This document shows positions 20,400 to 32,461 of a stretch of DNA of 64,000 bases, piece after piece. Both the position numbers and the translations under genes were made by a program. The notes under the pieces are model-generated. The model worked only from the letters and a program-made list of their open reading frames with translations, was not told where the DNA came from and did no database searches. Every line of letters begins with the position of its first letter. The first letter of the stretch is position 1. The stretch is from Yarrowia lipolytica (lineage: Eukaryota > Ascomycota > Dipodascomycetes > Dipodascales): NCBI RefSeq assembly GCF_001761485.1, contig NC_090771.1, positions 806,001 through 870,000 of the forward strand, read 5' to 3'.

Positions 20400-23300
20400 T
20401 GTTGAGATGAAGTTGTGGTTGAAGTCGTGGATGTGGTTGTTTGATACAGAACTAGAGGGAGATTGGACTCCTATATATATGCCTGAGATTCAACTCGAAA
20501 TAGAAGTGCTCAAAATAGATTGCCCCCATATCCGCTCAAGACGGTGATGCCGTTGGATATTGAGTTTTCGGTTATATTTAACTAGCATATAATATGCAAA
20601 CGGGATGACTTGAATGCGCAGCAGAAGTTGCGATTTTGTAACGAATATGGCCGAAAAAAAAGCCCAATTCAAGTCAGGAGAGTCTTTCTTACCGAGAATC
20701 CCTCCCTTTTCCTCTTATTTTGGCTCCTCAGACATCATTTACCTGACATTGCACTGTATATATTTAAGTTTGGATATAAATAGAACAGCAGAGTTGCATC
20801 ATATCAACGGAATAAATGATGTCATAGTATGGAGTATGAGATATTTAATCAGACGTGAAGAGTCAGATGAGTTGTCGTGCTATGATTATAGCAACTTAAT
20901 AGATGCACTGTACGTGTAAATTGTCATTCTGATGTACAGTACTTGTAGTGGTACCCATGTGCTAGATTTGATCTCAGAGATTCGTCGATAAACTAAGTCA
21001 TTCGGCGCCAACGGGCACTATAACCTCATTCGGTGCCAATGGCACCAGATCTTCCCGAAAATGTTGGTGAGATTTGGTTTCCATGCATTGCAAGAGATGC
21101 TAGAAATGCCGAGATGCCGAGAAGGGAAATGTAATCCCCTGAATTGAACTTAGAATCAACGAAGGAGATGATATTTAGTCGGTGCTGGAAGTTCGTGTTT
21201 GATATGAAATGCATTGTCTGTTTTAATATCCAAAGAAAATAAACAAGAACTTTCTTGTCTCCTATCTATTCTGTAACTAACCAGTTATTGCTCTCAAGTA
21301 TCACAGTACAGTATTCTTCCACCATTATACGTAAGTAATGCACATTAATGGAGTTAATTGCCCAGAAATGTGCGCCCTTGCTGTTTATTTTACACAAAAG
21401 CAGGCTAATATAACAAGAGCAGCTCTTGAATTGTCAAGGGTCTGTTTAGTTTCCCTCGTGGAGGATACAACTCACTGAAGCCAATGCTCCAATAGAGTTC
21501 CTTTATCCATATCTGTTACAACTTGTACGAGTAGTGGTTGTCTACATCAAGTTCAGTATGTTGAGTAATTCCACCTACTTGGGTTTCAAGGCTACTGTGA
21601 ATTAGAAGAGATCGGACTCACCTGGGGTCAAGCCCAGTGTTTCATTCGAAAGAGGACTTGCTTTTACCATACTGTAGTGCAAATAGTTAAACGGACTTTC
21701 ATCTCCGACAAGAATGAAGTGTAAACATCTTTTAACTACAGGTATGGTACCAGTGTGAATGAGGAAAGGATTATATACAACTGCCTTTTTCAAATATTAT
21801 GTTTTTCCACCCTGAAACCGAAATTCGGGACATCAAAGTGACAGTTCATGCTTGAGAGACGAATTTCAGTTTGCAGTCCACTGGAAATGAAGGCGTATGG
21901 AAACTGGATCTCGCACACTGTCTCTGAGTTGAAAAGGAGAAGTTATAGAAGAAGAGGAATGAGGTTAAAGCTGCAACAGAAGAGGGAGAATCCCATGATC
22001 GACGTGTCTGACATGATGACGGGAAACGGGGAGATTTAATCTGGAATACCCAGTCGGAAATCCCACGAGTCCAGAAGAGATTGTTCTTTGTTTAGCTTTC
22101 GCCAGATCTGAGGCGTAGAAGAATCTGCAGACTACAGTAGAGGTTTGTTTCAACAAGTGGGTGAATTTTTCTTAGTAGTGCTCTCACTGTCCAGACAGTG
22201 TTTACATTTCGCTGGGATTATGCCGTCCATGTTCCAAGAGGGCTAAACTGAGGTGAGATCGAGATGCCTACGGTATTTCAGCCTCCTGAGATGAACCATA
22301 TGCTGTGATATAAATCAGAGATAACAGACCATGCTATGCTATTACTTGCAAAACGGTGGCCTGACAAAGCTCAGAGACCATCACTGATACCAGCAAGAAC
22401 TGAAATTGCACTTTTTTTAGAGATTGTTCCTTTTGAAAGACGTATTGTAGATGTTGACGGATTGTAATGTGTACTTGCAGTTGCTTGGGTTACAGTTTGA
22501 AGGAGAGAAAAGTGCGTATAATGAAGGAAAAAACAATAAGTAAGGACAGATAAAAATATACTTGTGATTACATAGAAACTTCAATATGGAATACAGATGA
22601 TAGTTGATATGATCCTGGAGAAATATATATATTATTAAAGAAATCAAGAATAACTAAAATGCCCCCAACTAGAATAAAACACTTTGGCATCTCTTTGCTC
22701 AACTAAGGCAACAGACAGAAGATACTGCCTAGCAGACATACACTCACCTGGAGTAGTTTCAGACGCAATATAGTTTCAGAGATGCATTATCTAAACTCAA
22801 AAGACCTTCGTACGATATAAATGGATAGCACCTCCAAAACTCTGGTTGCGAGCTTTCATCAATTCTACTACAAGTACAGTACAGTACTGTAGCTATATTG
22901 TTCTGCGTCTTTCAATTCGATTTTTGATGTATTTTCCCGCTGGATTATTTCTGTCCGTTTCTACTACTTCTTTCGACCCAATTCTATCTCTCTTTTTTTT
23001 TTGTCCTGCTTTTTTTTTTGTTCAACCTTTTGTTCAGTCAGCTCTTTTCAGTCCAACTTTTTTTTTTTTTGGTGTTAAGTTAATAATTAAAATGAATGTT
23101 ATATGCAGAAAAAAATAAATTGGTCAGCTACTTGTAGCTCATGTTTTTCTTCCAATTTTCGTTTCTTAATCCCCAACATTCGAAACCTGGGTGGACTCAT
23201 AAGGCAACAGCGCTCGCCCTACCCCAACATAGACAACAGTTTGAGACACCTATCATAGAGATTGTTTGTCGATGATTTATGTTTCGATTAATTTGAAAAT

Positions 23301-23562
23301 ACATGGGGTCGTGGGGTATCTTTACACCATTCCCATAGCCGTTAGCTTGTCTCGTCGCTGGTGTCGTCGCTGGTGTCGTCGCTGGTGTCGTCGCTTGTCT
23401 CGTCTTTACCGTGTTTTTCAGGTAGTCAGTTTGTTTAATATTCTAACTAAAAATGGTAATACTTGAACATACTAGTTAACAATAGAGACAACCTGCATGC
23501 ACAGATACCTACCAACAAATGTCTACAAATGTCAAGAGCAGGACAAGCGAAAAAAAAGTAAC
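20400..23562. other. Gene-poor stretch, 3.2 kb
   Basis: Contains the promoter of the secreted-protein gene, then AT-rich sequence with several GTAC-type words (near 20935, 21305, 22870) and T-runs near 22990-23070. ACTCAC words on the plus strand (minus-strand GTGAGT) occur near 21616 and 22742, but no matching acceptor gives a gene. Includes the 12-bp tandem repeat at 23353-23400. No gene is supported. Confidence 0.5.
23353..23400. repeat. Minisatellite, 4 x 12 bp (CGTCGCTGGTGT)
   Basis: Three perfect units and a fourth with two changes. It lies in a spacer about 160 bases before the tRNA-Arg gene. Confidence 0.92.
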
Positions 23563-23656
23563 AGAGGACGACAGGACTCGAACCCGCAGCCTTTGGAGGA
23601 CGTCGTTTGTATGAAACAAGCCGAAATCCAATGCGCTACCATTACGCCACGTCCTC
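23563..23656 (-). tRNA. tRNA-Arg (anticodon TCG) with a 22-nt intron
   Basis: Minus strand. The acceptor stem GAGGACG pairs with CGTCCTC. The D-arm is GCGTAATGGTAGCGC. The anticodon stem TTGGA/TCCAA holds TTTCGG before the intron (about 23599-23620). The T-arm is GCGGG TTCGAGT CCTGT. Anticodon TCG reads CGA, the favourite arginine codon in the genes of this window. The intron carries CGA that can pair with the anticodon, as usual for eukaryotic pre-tRNAs. The discriminator T is unusual for arginine. The mature parts match the copy at 61943-62031. Confidence 0.95.
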
Positions 23657-26224
23657 TTGTGGTGGTCGGGGGAGAAAATGGCAATTTGGTTCGTAAAGTG
23701 AAAAAAACCAAAAAAAACAAATTGAACGCCAATAACCCGGCTTACTAGGTATATAGCTGTAATGAATCATTAGAATAAAAACAAAAAGTAGCTGTAATGA
23801 ATCATTGGAACAACAAAAAACAAAAAAACTGACCGAATACGTGAACAAGCAAACAAGAATGCTATGGCCTCTTCTGAACAACCGATCCCGAATCCGATTT
23901 GCGGGTAAAACATTATCTTAGGCCTAAAGTAGCTGAAATGTAACCGTTTGGATCTCATCGGAAAGTTGATTTGGACTACTTGGCATCAGAAATTCACTCG
24001 TATCTGCTTATTTCTCCCTCGCATAGATCGACTGATAAATTTCTTAACTCCGTCCTGCAGGTCTTGGACAAGAAGGTACTCAATGGGGATTTGCATATCC
24101 TGTTCCAACCCAACAGTGAGTGCCTCCTGGAGAATTTTGGATACAAGGGGATTTGAAGTGTTCCAATACCGTGAAAATGAGCTTACAAAGTGGATCAAAC
24201 TGGAGCAGGTGGTTTTTTTATTTCTTCGAGGACGAGTGAGCTCAATCCCAAATTGGAAGTTGCTCTGACGTATTCCTAGAGCGCTTCAAGCTGCTCTGCA
24301 GTGCAGTGTAGTAATCGTTCAGAATATCGTAATTTTCTATACATCGCGGTAACGACAAGTACTGGTCTCTCAGATCAGCTTTTTGTCGCATGAAGGGTGT
24401 TGTGAGATTTGTGGTGGATATGTCGTAAGACATTAACGCTCTACATCATCTTCGAGAAGACGAAGTTGAAGAAGCAGTCGAAATGATGCTACAAGATCAC
24501 GAGAGTCTTCCACTATTGACCTTCTCACTTAAAGTCATGAAAAGTGCTCGTGTATTCTCCTTATCACACCTGACTCGAGTAGTCATGGCACATTTGAGGT
24601 ACGCGGAAGCCCGTTTGGAGTTCCTGTGAAGCCGTACCCCTGAATGGGAACTCTTTAATCACCCCGCTATCTCCTGCGCTTTTGTTGTGCCTAATCCCGA
24701 GGACTCAATCGAGATTGATTACGAAAACGAGCAGGGTCTAGGTCCTACTCCACTTCTTATTCGATGCAAAAACAACTCGTCAAAATCGCACGAGATTGCC
24801 AAAAGAAGCGCCCAAAATGGGTCGCTAACGGAGCCACAGACAATCTCCAAACCTTTGAGATGTTTCGAAGAAGATTCTATACCAGATGGACGTGGTACAA
24901 CAGGTACCTCAGAGAAGAAACGACATGCGTGCGTTTGAAGAGATTGGTGCCCAGATGCCCTTTGGCAGTTGTAACATCTCAGGTAGTGGAATTAGTTACT
25001 ACCAAAGTCCACCAGTAATAATGAATATGGTACAGAATGGTATATAATGAGGACAAGATGATCGAACATGTGATTGATTATCAGATGCGACTACAACAGT
25101 ACCCTACACAGCAGCACCCTAAGTGTCACCCTTTTAGACATCAATGAGGAATAACTCCATGGATAACATCATAGCTAATGGATATCTCCTCTGGAACTAC
25201 AGTACTCCATGTTGTAGTCGTTGGGGTGCCACTTTAGCCGTCATCCCTCGAGCACATTCTCATGATAATCTACATTCAACTGTTCAGGGGAACTCTTGTT
25301 GAACGTGAAAAGGTCACTTTGGCCGCTTGAAAGATTAGCATGAGTGAGATCAAAGCCGTTGCTAGATGTCTTCTGTCTCTCAAGTTTTTCCGAAACCTGT
25401 TGTTCCATGTACCAGTCTCTCATTATATTATGTATGATGTATTATGTTGCTCCGAGTTATAGAGTTTCTGCTAGGATGCATGTGCAAAAATACTGCCCTT
25501 GTTCCTGTGGAGCTAACAGTTAGACCAGCCACGAAATATCCTGAAAGAAGTTTGTAGAAGCCTTCAATTGTACGTTTTTTCAAAAAAAATTGACATATGA
25601 CAGCTCTTACACGTCCTTCGAGGACCAGTGACAAAGTGCGATAAGGCGAGGCTACGGAGCTTAAAAATAGACGTAATGTGGGGTACAGTAACATAAAAAA
25701 AGTGAAAAAGACTGCGTCCAAGTACTTACTTTTAGTGTGTCTTCTTTTGGCCAATCGGAGTCGAGCAATAGGGAGCTGAAGATGCTCATTTTTTGCTACA
25801 GACGACCATCGAACGTGGCAAATCGTTGGTGCTTGAAAAAAAGGACGATCCGTATCATCATCTCTGCAACCGCGCATCTCCAGGCCCAGGTCGATCCCCA
25901 CATGAACCTGCATCCCATCTCTCCGGTTTGAGTGTGTTTAGGTTTAAAATATTCTATTAGTGAGCAGGTTGGGTGTCTTTTTCAGCACATTGTGGGGTTC
26001 CGGTTGCAAATCTGACACCACAAAATGAATCATCTCATTGCTACTATTATAAAGATACCAATATTGTTCATTTTGGTCTCAGGAAACCCCCCACGGCCCC
26101 CATTACATCCCACCCAAACAAACACATGCTGGGAAGAACTCTCTTAGTCTCAGACCACTGTGTAGATATAACAGCTTCCATCTTCCCCGGTTCTTCTCAC
26201 CCCTTCACAACCACGAACCCAGCT
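23657..26224. other. Stretch between tRNA-Arg and the P450 gene
   Basis: Decayed coding traces fill about 23950-25045 (listed separately). The rest is AT-rich spacer. The last 300 bases hold the P450 promoter, with TATTATAAAGATA near 26045. The P450 frame is open upstream of the chosen start back to 25973, including one ATG (26126), but those residues do not look like a P450 N-terminus. Confidence 0.5.
23950..25045 (+). pseudogene. Decayed protein-coding gene of unknown family
   Basis: Protein-like stretches follow each other on the plus strand but in different frames over about 1.1 kb. Examples are DYLASEIHSYLLISPS and LNSVLQVLDKKVLNGDLHIL near 23970-24110, REDEVEEAVEMMLQDHES near 24450, AISCAFVVPNPEDSIEIDYE near 24670-24720, and FRRRFYTRWTWYNRYLRE near 24860. 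Composition and hydrophobic spacing are far better than in random spacer. No family motif is recognised, and nothing points to a transposon or virus. Most likely this is a dead copy of a host gene. Confidence 0.5.
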
Positions 26225-27763
26225 ATGAACACCTTCCATCTGTTAATCGCACTAGCCACATTTGTGGTTGTATACATTCTTTCGTCCTCGTTCGTATACC
26301 AGCGACGCACCAACGCTCTAGAGAAGCAATGGAAGTGCGGAAAGCCACTCTACTACGCATCGTTCCCGCGGTCGCTATGGCACTTTTACGTCTTTTTGCG
26401 CGAATCTCGAAAACACAAGCTCCTGGAGGGCTTCCAGCGTTCATTTGAAGCCAAGAAGCCCTTCCTTACCAACAAAGTGAACATCTTCGGCAAGGACATT
26501 TTCAACACCTGCGATCCCGAAAACCTCAAGGCCATGCTTGCCACGCAATTCAAGGACTTTTGTCTGGGAGAACGCCACGCTCAACTGTTTCCTGTTCTGG
26601 GCGACGGTATTTTCACTCTGGACGGCAACGGATGGCAACACTCTCGAGCCATGCTCCGACCCCAGTTTGCTAGAGACCAGGTATCTGATGTGCACATGGT
26701 CGAGACCCACCTAAAGTTCCTGACATCTCGAATCACAGGCAGCAAACCCGTAGACATGCAGGAGCTCTTCTTCAACCTGACTCTGGACACCGCCACCGAG
26801 TTTCTGTTTGGCCAGTCGGTTGGATGCCAGATTGCAGAGTCCGATCCTGGCGCTTACTCCTCAGACATGCCTCTGGATCTGCGAAAGTCGTTCCAGAAAG
26901 ACTTTAACAAGGCCCAGGAGCACCTTGGTGAGCGTGTCAGACTACAGATGCTCTACTGGCTATGGAACCCCAAGGAACTACAGACTGCCGGAGCTAGAGT
27001 TCATGCGTTCGTCGACCATTACGTGTCTAAGGCTTTGGTGGAGGCTGAAGAGAAGGTGGACGACGATAAGTACGTGTTCCTCAGGGAGCTGGCTCGAGAA
27101 ACTAAAGACCCCAAGGTTCTTAGAGACCAGGCTCTGAACATTCTTCTGGCAGGACGAGACACCACGGCCTCGCTGCTGTCCTGGTGTTTCTATCTCATGG
27201 CTAGAGACGATAGAGTGTGGCAGAAGCTGCGTTCTGAGGTCATTGAGCACTTTGGAGATGGAGAGAATCTCGAGAACATCACTTTTGAGTCCCTGAAGCG
27301 ATGCGATTACCTGAGATATGTGCTCAACGAGGTGCTGCGACTCTACCCTTCCGTTCCTGCCAATATGCGATTCGCTACGAAGGACACTACTCTTCCTCGA
27401 GGAGGAGGGCCCGTGGGACAGGATCCCATCGTTATCAGAAAGGGCAACGTTATTTCTTACCATGTGTTCACCACCCACAGATTGACACAGTATTGGGGAG
27501 AGGATGCCGAGGAGTTTGTTCCTGAGCGGTGGGCTGAAGGAAAGGCTCGTGGATGGGAGTATCTTCCATTCAACGGAGGGCCTAGAATCTGTCTCGGACA
27601 GCAATATGCCCTTACAGAGGCAGGATACGTGCTAGTTAGACTTGCACAGATGTATGACACTCTGGAGAATGCCGACGACAAGCCTGAGCCCCCAGTGAAA
27701 CTGCATGCTCTGACCATGAGTCATCTCACAGGTGTGCACGTGAAGTTGTACAAGAAGAACTAG
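26225..27763 (+). CDS. CYP52-family cytochrome P450 (n-alkane/fatty-acid hydroxylase)
   Basis: The protein has 512 residues from the ATG at 26225; this start places a single membrane anchor (about residues 3-22) at the N-terminus, as in ER P450s, and matches the usual CYP52 length. Signature elements are the I-helix AGRDTT at 309-314, the ExxR motif in NEVLRLYPSVP, and the heme loop FNGGPRICLGQQ with the axial cysteine at 456. All are typical of the fungal CYP52 (ALK) family, which hydroxylates the terminal carbon of alkanes or fatty acids with electrons from NADPH-P450 reductase. Y. lipolytica has about twelve ALK genes. From recollection of its chromosomal neighbours this may be ALK9, but the sequence alone does not prove it. 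Expression is likely induced by hydrophobic carbon sources. Confidence 0.95.
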   Translation: MNTFHLLIALATFVVVYILSSSFVYQRRTNALEKQWKCGKPLYYASFPRSLWHFYVFLRESRKHKLLEGFQRSFEAKKPFLTNKVNIFGKDIFNTCDPENLKAMLATQFKDFCLGERHAQLFPVLGDGIFTLDGNGWQHSRAMLRPQFARDQVSDVHMVETHLKFLTSRITGSKPVDMQELFFNLTLDTATEFLFGQSVGCQIAESDPGAYSSDMPLDLRKSFQKDFNKAQEHLGERVRLQMLYWLWNPKELQTAGARVHAFVDHYVSKALVEAEEKVDDDKYVFLRELARETKDPKVLRDQALNILLAGRDTTASLLSWCFYLMARDDRVWQKLRSEVIEHFGDGENLENITFESLKRCDYLRYVLNEVLRLYPSVPANMRFATKDTTLPRGGGPVGQDPIVIRKGNVISYHVFTTHRLTQYWGEDAEEFVPERWAEGKARGWEYLPFNGGPRICLGQQYALTEAGYVLVRLAQMYDTLENADDKPEPPVKLHALTMSHLTGVHVKLYKKN

Positions 27764-28925
27764 GGTATATATTTAAGGGTTAACATTGAGTAATTGGAAA
27801 TCTGTAATGTCAACCAATGAAATAATTAGTTGATTCATGGCCAAGTAGTATTTGATAAAAGTTGACTATATTTACTAATTGGAGTACAACGTGCTACAGG
27901 TTAGTTGACAATATGAAGTCCGAACTCGAAAGGCAACAATTGACAACCCTGTGTCTACAACACGTAAGTGAACGCACACGCGCCCTTCTCAGTCACAAAA
28001 CCAAGGCTCAGATGGTTTTATCATAAAAACCGAAAATACAATCTTGCCATATGCACCATGCTCGTATTCGTTTAAAAGTGACACTATCTTTCAAGTTCGT
28101 ATTTTTTAGAATTCATCTCCATCGGCTGCTCCATCGGCAGGTCATGCAGAGTCGGAGAAGAGCCGCAAACATGTTTGGAATGGGAAACAACCTCATGAGA
28201 GAACAGCATTGATGTAGGATATCAGATCAACGTCCATATTACAACTGAGTGGGCACCTACTGGTGGTGCTTGTACTGATATTACTAACCATCTCCTCCAC
28301 CCTAGTTCCATCCCCTCCACAGCGCCATGTGTGCCTGTATCAGGCCATATCAATGTTGCGAGGTTTTGGCGCTACTCCTACATCATTGCTGCTGCAGACG
28401 ATGTTACCTAGTTGGAGAGTTTTTGCTCGCATCATCCCTTCGCCAAATGTGTGGTAGGAGTTCCTGATAGCTTTACTTCATCACGCGGGAGCTAGTGAAA
28501 AATTTGTGATTTAAAAGAAAGCGTGTATAATGGCCAAAAGCAGATATCCATAGCCATAGGGGTGACAGGCGAACAGGAACACATGAAAATATCCATTTTT
28601 GAAAAATTCAGCTCAGAAAAATGGGCGGTCCGTTGGCTTGGGTTGGCCAGGGGAAGTGATGAAGCCTAGAGTACAGTAAATCTGGGTTGAAGCAGTTCTG
28701 TCTCCGAAAGTCGATTACTCAACTGCCGAATCGCGGGTCTATGATCTTTCTTCCTTTCAATTAACGGTTCCCGCTGGCCGCCTTATATGACCATCGTCGG
28801 GGGTTGTACGAATGAGTGGAAAGTAAAAGATCAGATAAAGAGCCTAGTTCAAAGAGTATGGTGAAAATCAAAGTTGTATCCTCCTCGGAAGACGATGCAT
28901 TCTCGTTAGAAGGGCAAGAATACGA

Positions 28926-28966
28926 GCGGCCCGGCGAAAGAGCTAGGTCTCTCTAGCCGGGACCGC
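28926..28966 (+). ncRNA. GC-rich hairpin, possible structured RNA
   Basis: GCGGCCCGG (28926-28934) pairs with CCGGG-A-CCGC (28957-28966): nine base pairs, with one bulged A. Inside, CTAG (28943-28946) can pair with CTAG (28953-28956) around a 6-base loop. It stands out in an AT-rich spacer with no reading frame. A function as RNA is only inferred. Confidence 0.35.
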
Positions 28967-31134
28967 CTTCCGGATAGTGTGTTTCAGAAAAAAACAAAAA
29001 ACACGCAAACTGTTTGCAAACTGTTCGAAAGCATTGGAGGTTAAAGCCTCTGCGAACAATATCTTCTACCGAGTCCAGATACAGTATTTACTGCTGCTGT
29101 CCTTTAGGGCTGTAAAGCCTTGGAAGGATGTAGGAGCTCCAGATTAGAACTAAGAAGATCTTGGTCGTCTTGGCGACGTTATTCACATGCTAACGGTCAA
29201 CTCGGCGGGCCTATTGACTTGCTTAACCGGCCTAGAGCACCAAAGATACCCGCATTTAGTTCAATAGAGCCACAGTTCAGTACATCTAAGACGTCAACAG
29301 TTCTCTCATTGGACATTAGTATACGATCATGTAATGCACGGTAGTTGGGGACAGCAAAAGTGGTCGGTCAAAGACTCACAGACTCAGCTCATTACGTCAC
29401 CAGCAACTCTGTGTAACGGTCTCCGCCGGGGTCTTCTGAGACACCCCAAATCGCCTAATTACAGTGAGCCAACCGGGGTAATTAGTGAACCTTGGGTGGC
29501 AGGGTGCATCCCTCTCAAATGAGACACTCCACAGGTATCATGCTGTCTCGAAGAGATGTTGTTCCCTTGTAAACGTGTAAACTTGTGATAGATGCCGGAG
29601 ATAGTCATAACTCCGGCGATTATACCAGAGAGTCTTGTGTGTTACAGAAGTCATTCTCCACAATCCCTCTTCCCAAGATCTCTGATTCTACTGTTCGAAA
29701 GGTGCATCTCGTGGTAAACCGGCCTGACCTGTTCACATTGACCCACTGCGTCGCTCAACACTCGTCTCGTGACCTCTTCTCCCTAATATACCCCCAAAAA
29801 TCACCGTACCAAACCCCACAAGACTAGTCTCTGCAAAGTTAGTGTCGACCATGATGTGTGTGTGACTATTTATAACTGATCTGCATCAGGAAATATAAAC
29901 AAGTGCTACATAGAAAGCTCGTATTTAAGAGGTTAAATTAAACTGAGACAACTGGGTAGTATTCGGGCCATCCTTCCTCGGTCCCTCATACTGAATGTAC
30001 TGCAACAAGTTGGTTCAAGAGTCTTAGAAGATACGGGGGAGCATACACACTGATCTTTGACGCCTTCAAACATCAATTTTACCTCTTGAGAACTCATTGT
30101 GCTCTTTTTCCAATGATCGAGGCGAACTTGTTGAACTTTTCATAGTACACAAGATCCCGCACGGCAGGAGAATGTGTGTGGACTGGAACCAGCCTGTCAT
30201 GTATGGAAGTGCAAATTTAAAGGGTATACGAGCTGAGTTCGAGAGATGACATGAGAAAATTTGTATACTGAGAGTCCCAATACCGATGGATACTGGTAGC
30301 ACAAGACTCTACAGTATGTACCAGTCGACGGGGTTGAGATTGTGCCATTGGATCTGGCTCAATATACAAGTACGAGTGTAAAACCAAGAATGAGACCTAT
30401 AAACGTAGCGGAAACGGGGTCATGTGTTTCATCTTGATCATCTTGAGGTTCACCTTGCATGTCGCTTGCCAGTATGTCTTGTCTTTTCTTTTCTTGTTCC
30501 TTAACACTTTACACTTTTTCCACACACCTCTGTTAGCCGCAACACAACTGAGACACTAAAAATAGCAGAAAGTATGTAGAAGGGCGGGTACTGAGTTTGC
30601 GTCTAAGTGGGACGCTTATTTGCGGTTACAGGGACATTAACAGTAGTTTTAGAGACCAATTAAGTGAGAAATCCGACTGAAATTTACACAGTGGGTACAT
30701 GATGATGTCGAGACTCTTCACATCAATTTTCAACCCGATATTTCGCCTATTCGAATCACTACCTCCACCCCAGTTGGGTACTCCACCTGAAAATAGCGTT
30801 AAACCCAGTTCGCCCGTTTGAGAAGGTGTTGATTTCTCATACTCCACAGATACCCCACAAAATCCGCAATTTTGGTCGAAATGGAAAAAAAAGTTGATAT
30901 TATGAACCGTCTTGCTCCGGTGATTCCAATGGTATTAATAACAGCCAGACTTTCAGTACAAACATGACCAGATACTCGTCGCCAAACTCTACCTATTTAT
31001 AGCCCGTGCCGTACAGTACATCCTGTCTCGTCCCTGCAACATCTATGAGCTCACCAATATGGACATGTCTCAGCTCTAGCATCATTTAAGACGCGTGGAA
31101 TCCTCAGAGTCTGCTCTCTTGCAGATATGCTCAA

Positions 31135-31311
31135 ATGCGTTGGACAGAACAACACGACAGGGTAGCCCAGGTACACGTTCGCACCCATTATTCGTCCAGT
31201 ACAGACGAACAGATGGTTGACTACATGGTGGGACTGTATCCGGAGCTGGATCGCGAGACCGTGAGAATGCATGTTCGATTCTGGGTCGTTTACTACCGTC
31301 AAAAGGCGTGA
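31135..31311 (+). CDS. Short coding-like frame (58 codons), unknown
   Basis: It begins MRWTEQHDRVAQVHV and includes MVDYMVGLYPELDRETVRMH and FWVVYYRQK before the stop. The spacing of charged and aromatic residues looks like a helical DNA-binding type domain. It may be a lone exon, a gene fragment or chance. No splice signals could be tied to it. Confidence 0.3.
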   Translation: MRWTEQHDRVAQVHVRTHYSSSTDEQMVDYMVGLYPELDRETVRMHVRFWVVYYRQKA

Positions 31312-32401
31312 TCTATCATCATTGGGGGAAGTTGAGGGAGGAGGCATTCGTGGGCCACTGCTGGAACGAGATCTGAGTCCGGTCAAAAGGACGAGACCGA
31401 ACAAATCATCATCTCTGGGGTAGAAAGAAGAGCTATTCCAAGCATATTCTGAAGTTCACTGAGCTGAAATTGCCCTAACAGTGGACGTGAGAGGGGAGGA
31501 GCAGGAGCAGGAGGACATTGGCTGATTGATTAGGTCAGAAGAACTCAAATTCGGACATATTCTGTGAATGTATATATGAAAACTTGATGCACGTTTTTGT
31601 TTTTGTATTTCTACCAACTGTACTTGTACAGTTAAGCCCGTTGAAGTGTTCGTCTTGGTTCAAGATCTGGGGTTTACAACTTTTCAGAGACCGAAAAACC
31701 CAGCAGAAACCTGGTCGTAACGGGTAATAAACGTCATCTAGGCGAAACCATACACATCTCCCGTGCCTGATACAAACGTTGCCTTGGTTTGTTCTTCTTC
31801 TCAAGAGAGAGGAGCCATGGCAGAAGCCCTGGAGTAGCAGCAAAGACTTTGCTGTACGTACAGTACCGCTCGTTTCTGGACTGCCTCAACCAACACAACA
31901 GAGAAACGTGCCAATAAAGTTGCTGGTAAATTGCTACAGTACCCAGCATCCTCGTTGCTTTTTCTACGTCTAAGTTAATCATCTAGTCTAATTATAACAC
32001 GAATACGTGGGGAGCCGTTTATGGCAGTTCGTTTACCTTTCTGGAGATTAGAGATAGGAGGTATAAGTGGGGACTTATGGGAGTTGCCCATACTAGAAGG
32101 ATGCACCTGGAATGCGTATTAGTTGGACCGCCCTTGTGTCTCCCGTTCTTTCCTCTTTGTTTTGGACATAACTCTGAGTTCCGATGTCGGAGATTGGCCA
32201 GGTGGAGTGAATTCAAATGTGTCGCCAGCAAAATTCCACGAACGCGGGACTGATATACAATGGTGTTCGACGATTGCTTCCATCCCCTGCTTTGAGCAAT
32301 GTTACATGAACCTCTAGAAGCCAGCCGTTGAGTTGTCGGGTGATATGGCGCTATGTAGTTGCGTACAGTGTGTACATACAGTTGAGAAATACGAACTCCT
32401 C

Positions 32402-32461
32402 CCCGAAGAGGTGTTTCCCGAAGAGGAGTTTCCCGAAGAGGAGTTTCCCGAAGAGGTGTTT
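32402..32461. repeat. Minisatellite, 4 x 15 bp (CCCGAAGAGGAGTTT)
   Basis: Four head-to-tail 15-base units with one variable base (GTG or GAG). On the minus strand it would encode repeated Thr-Pro-Leu-Arg-Glu inside a 162-codon frame (32019-32507), but that frame has no other coding character. Confidence 0.92.

Noticed and set aside
21602-21793. 63-codon minus-strand frame ending near a GTGAGT
   Set aside because: No acceptor with a coding continuation was found downstream.
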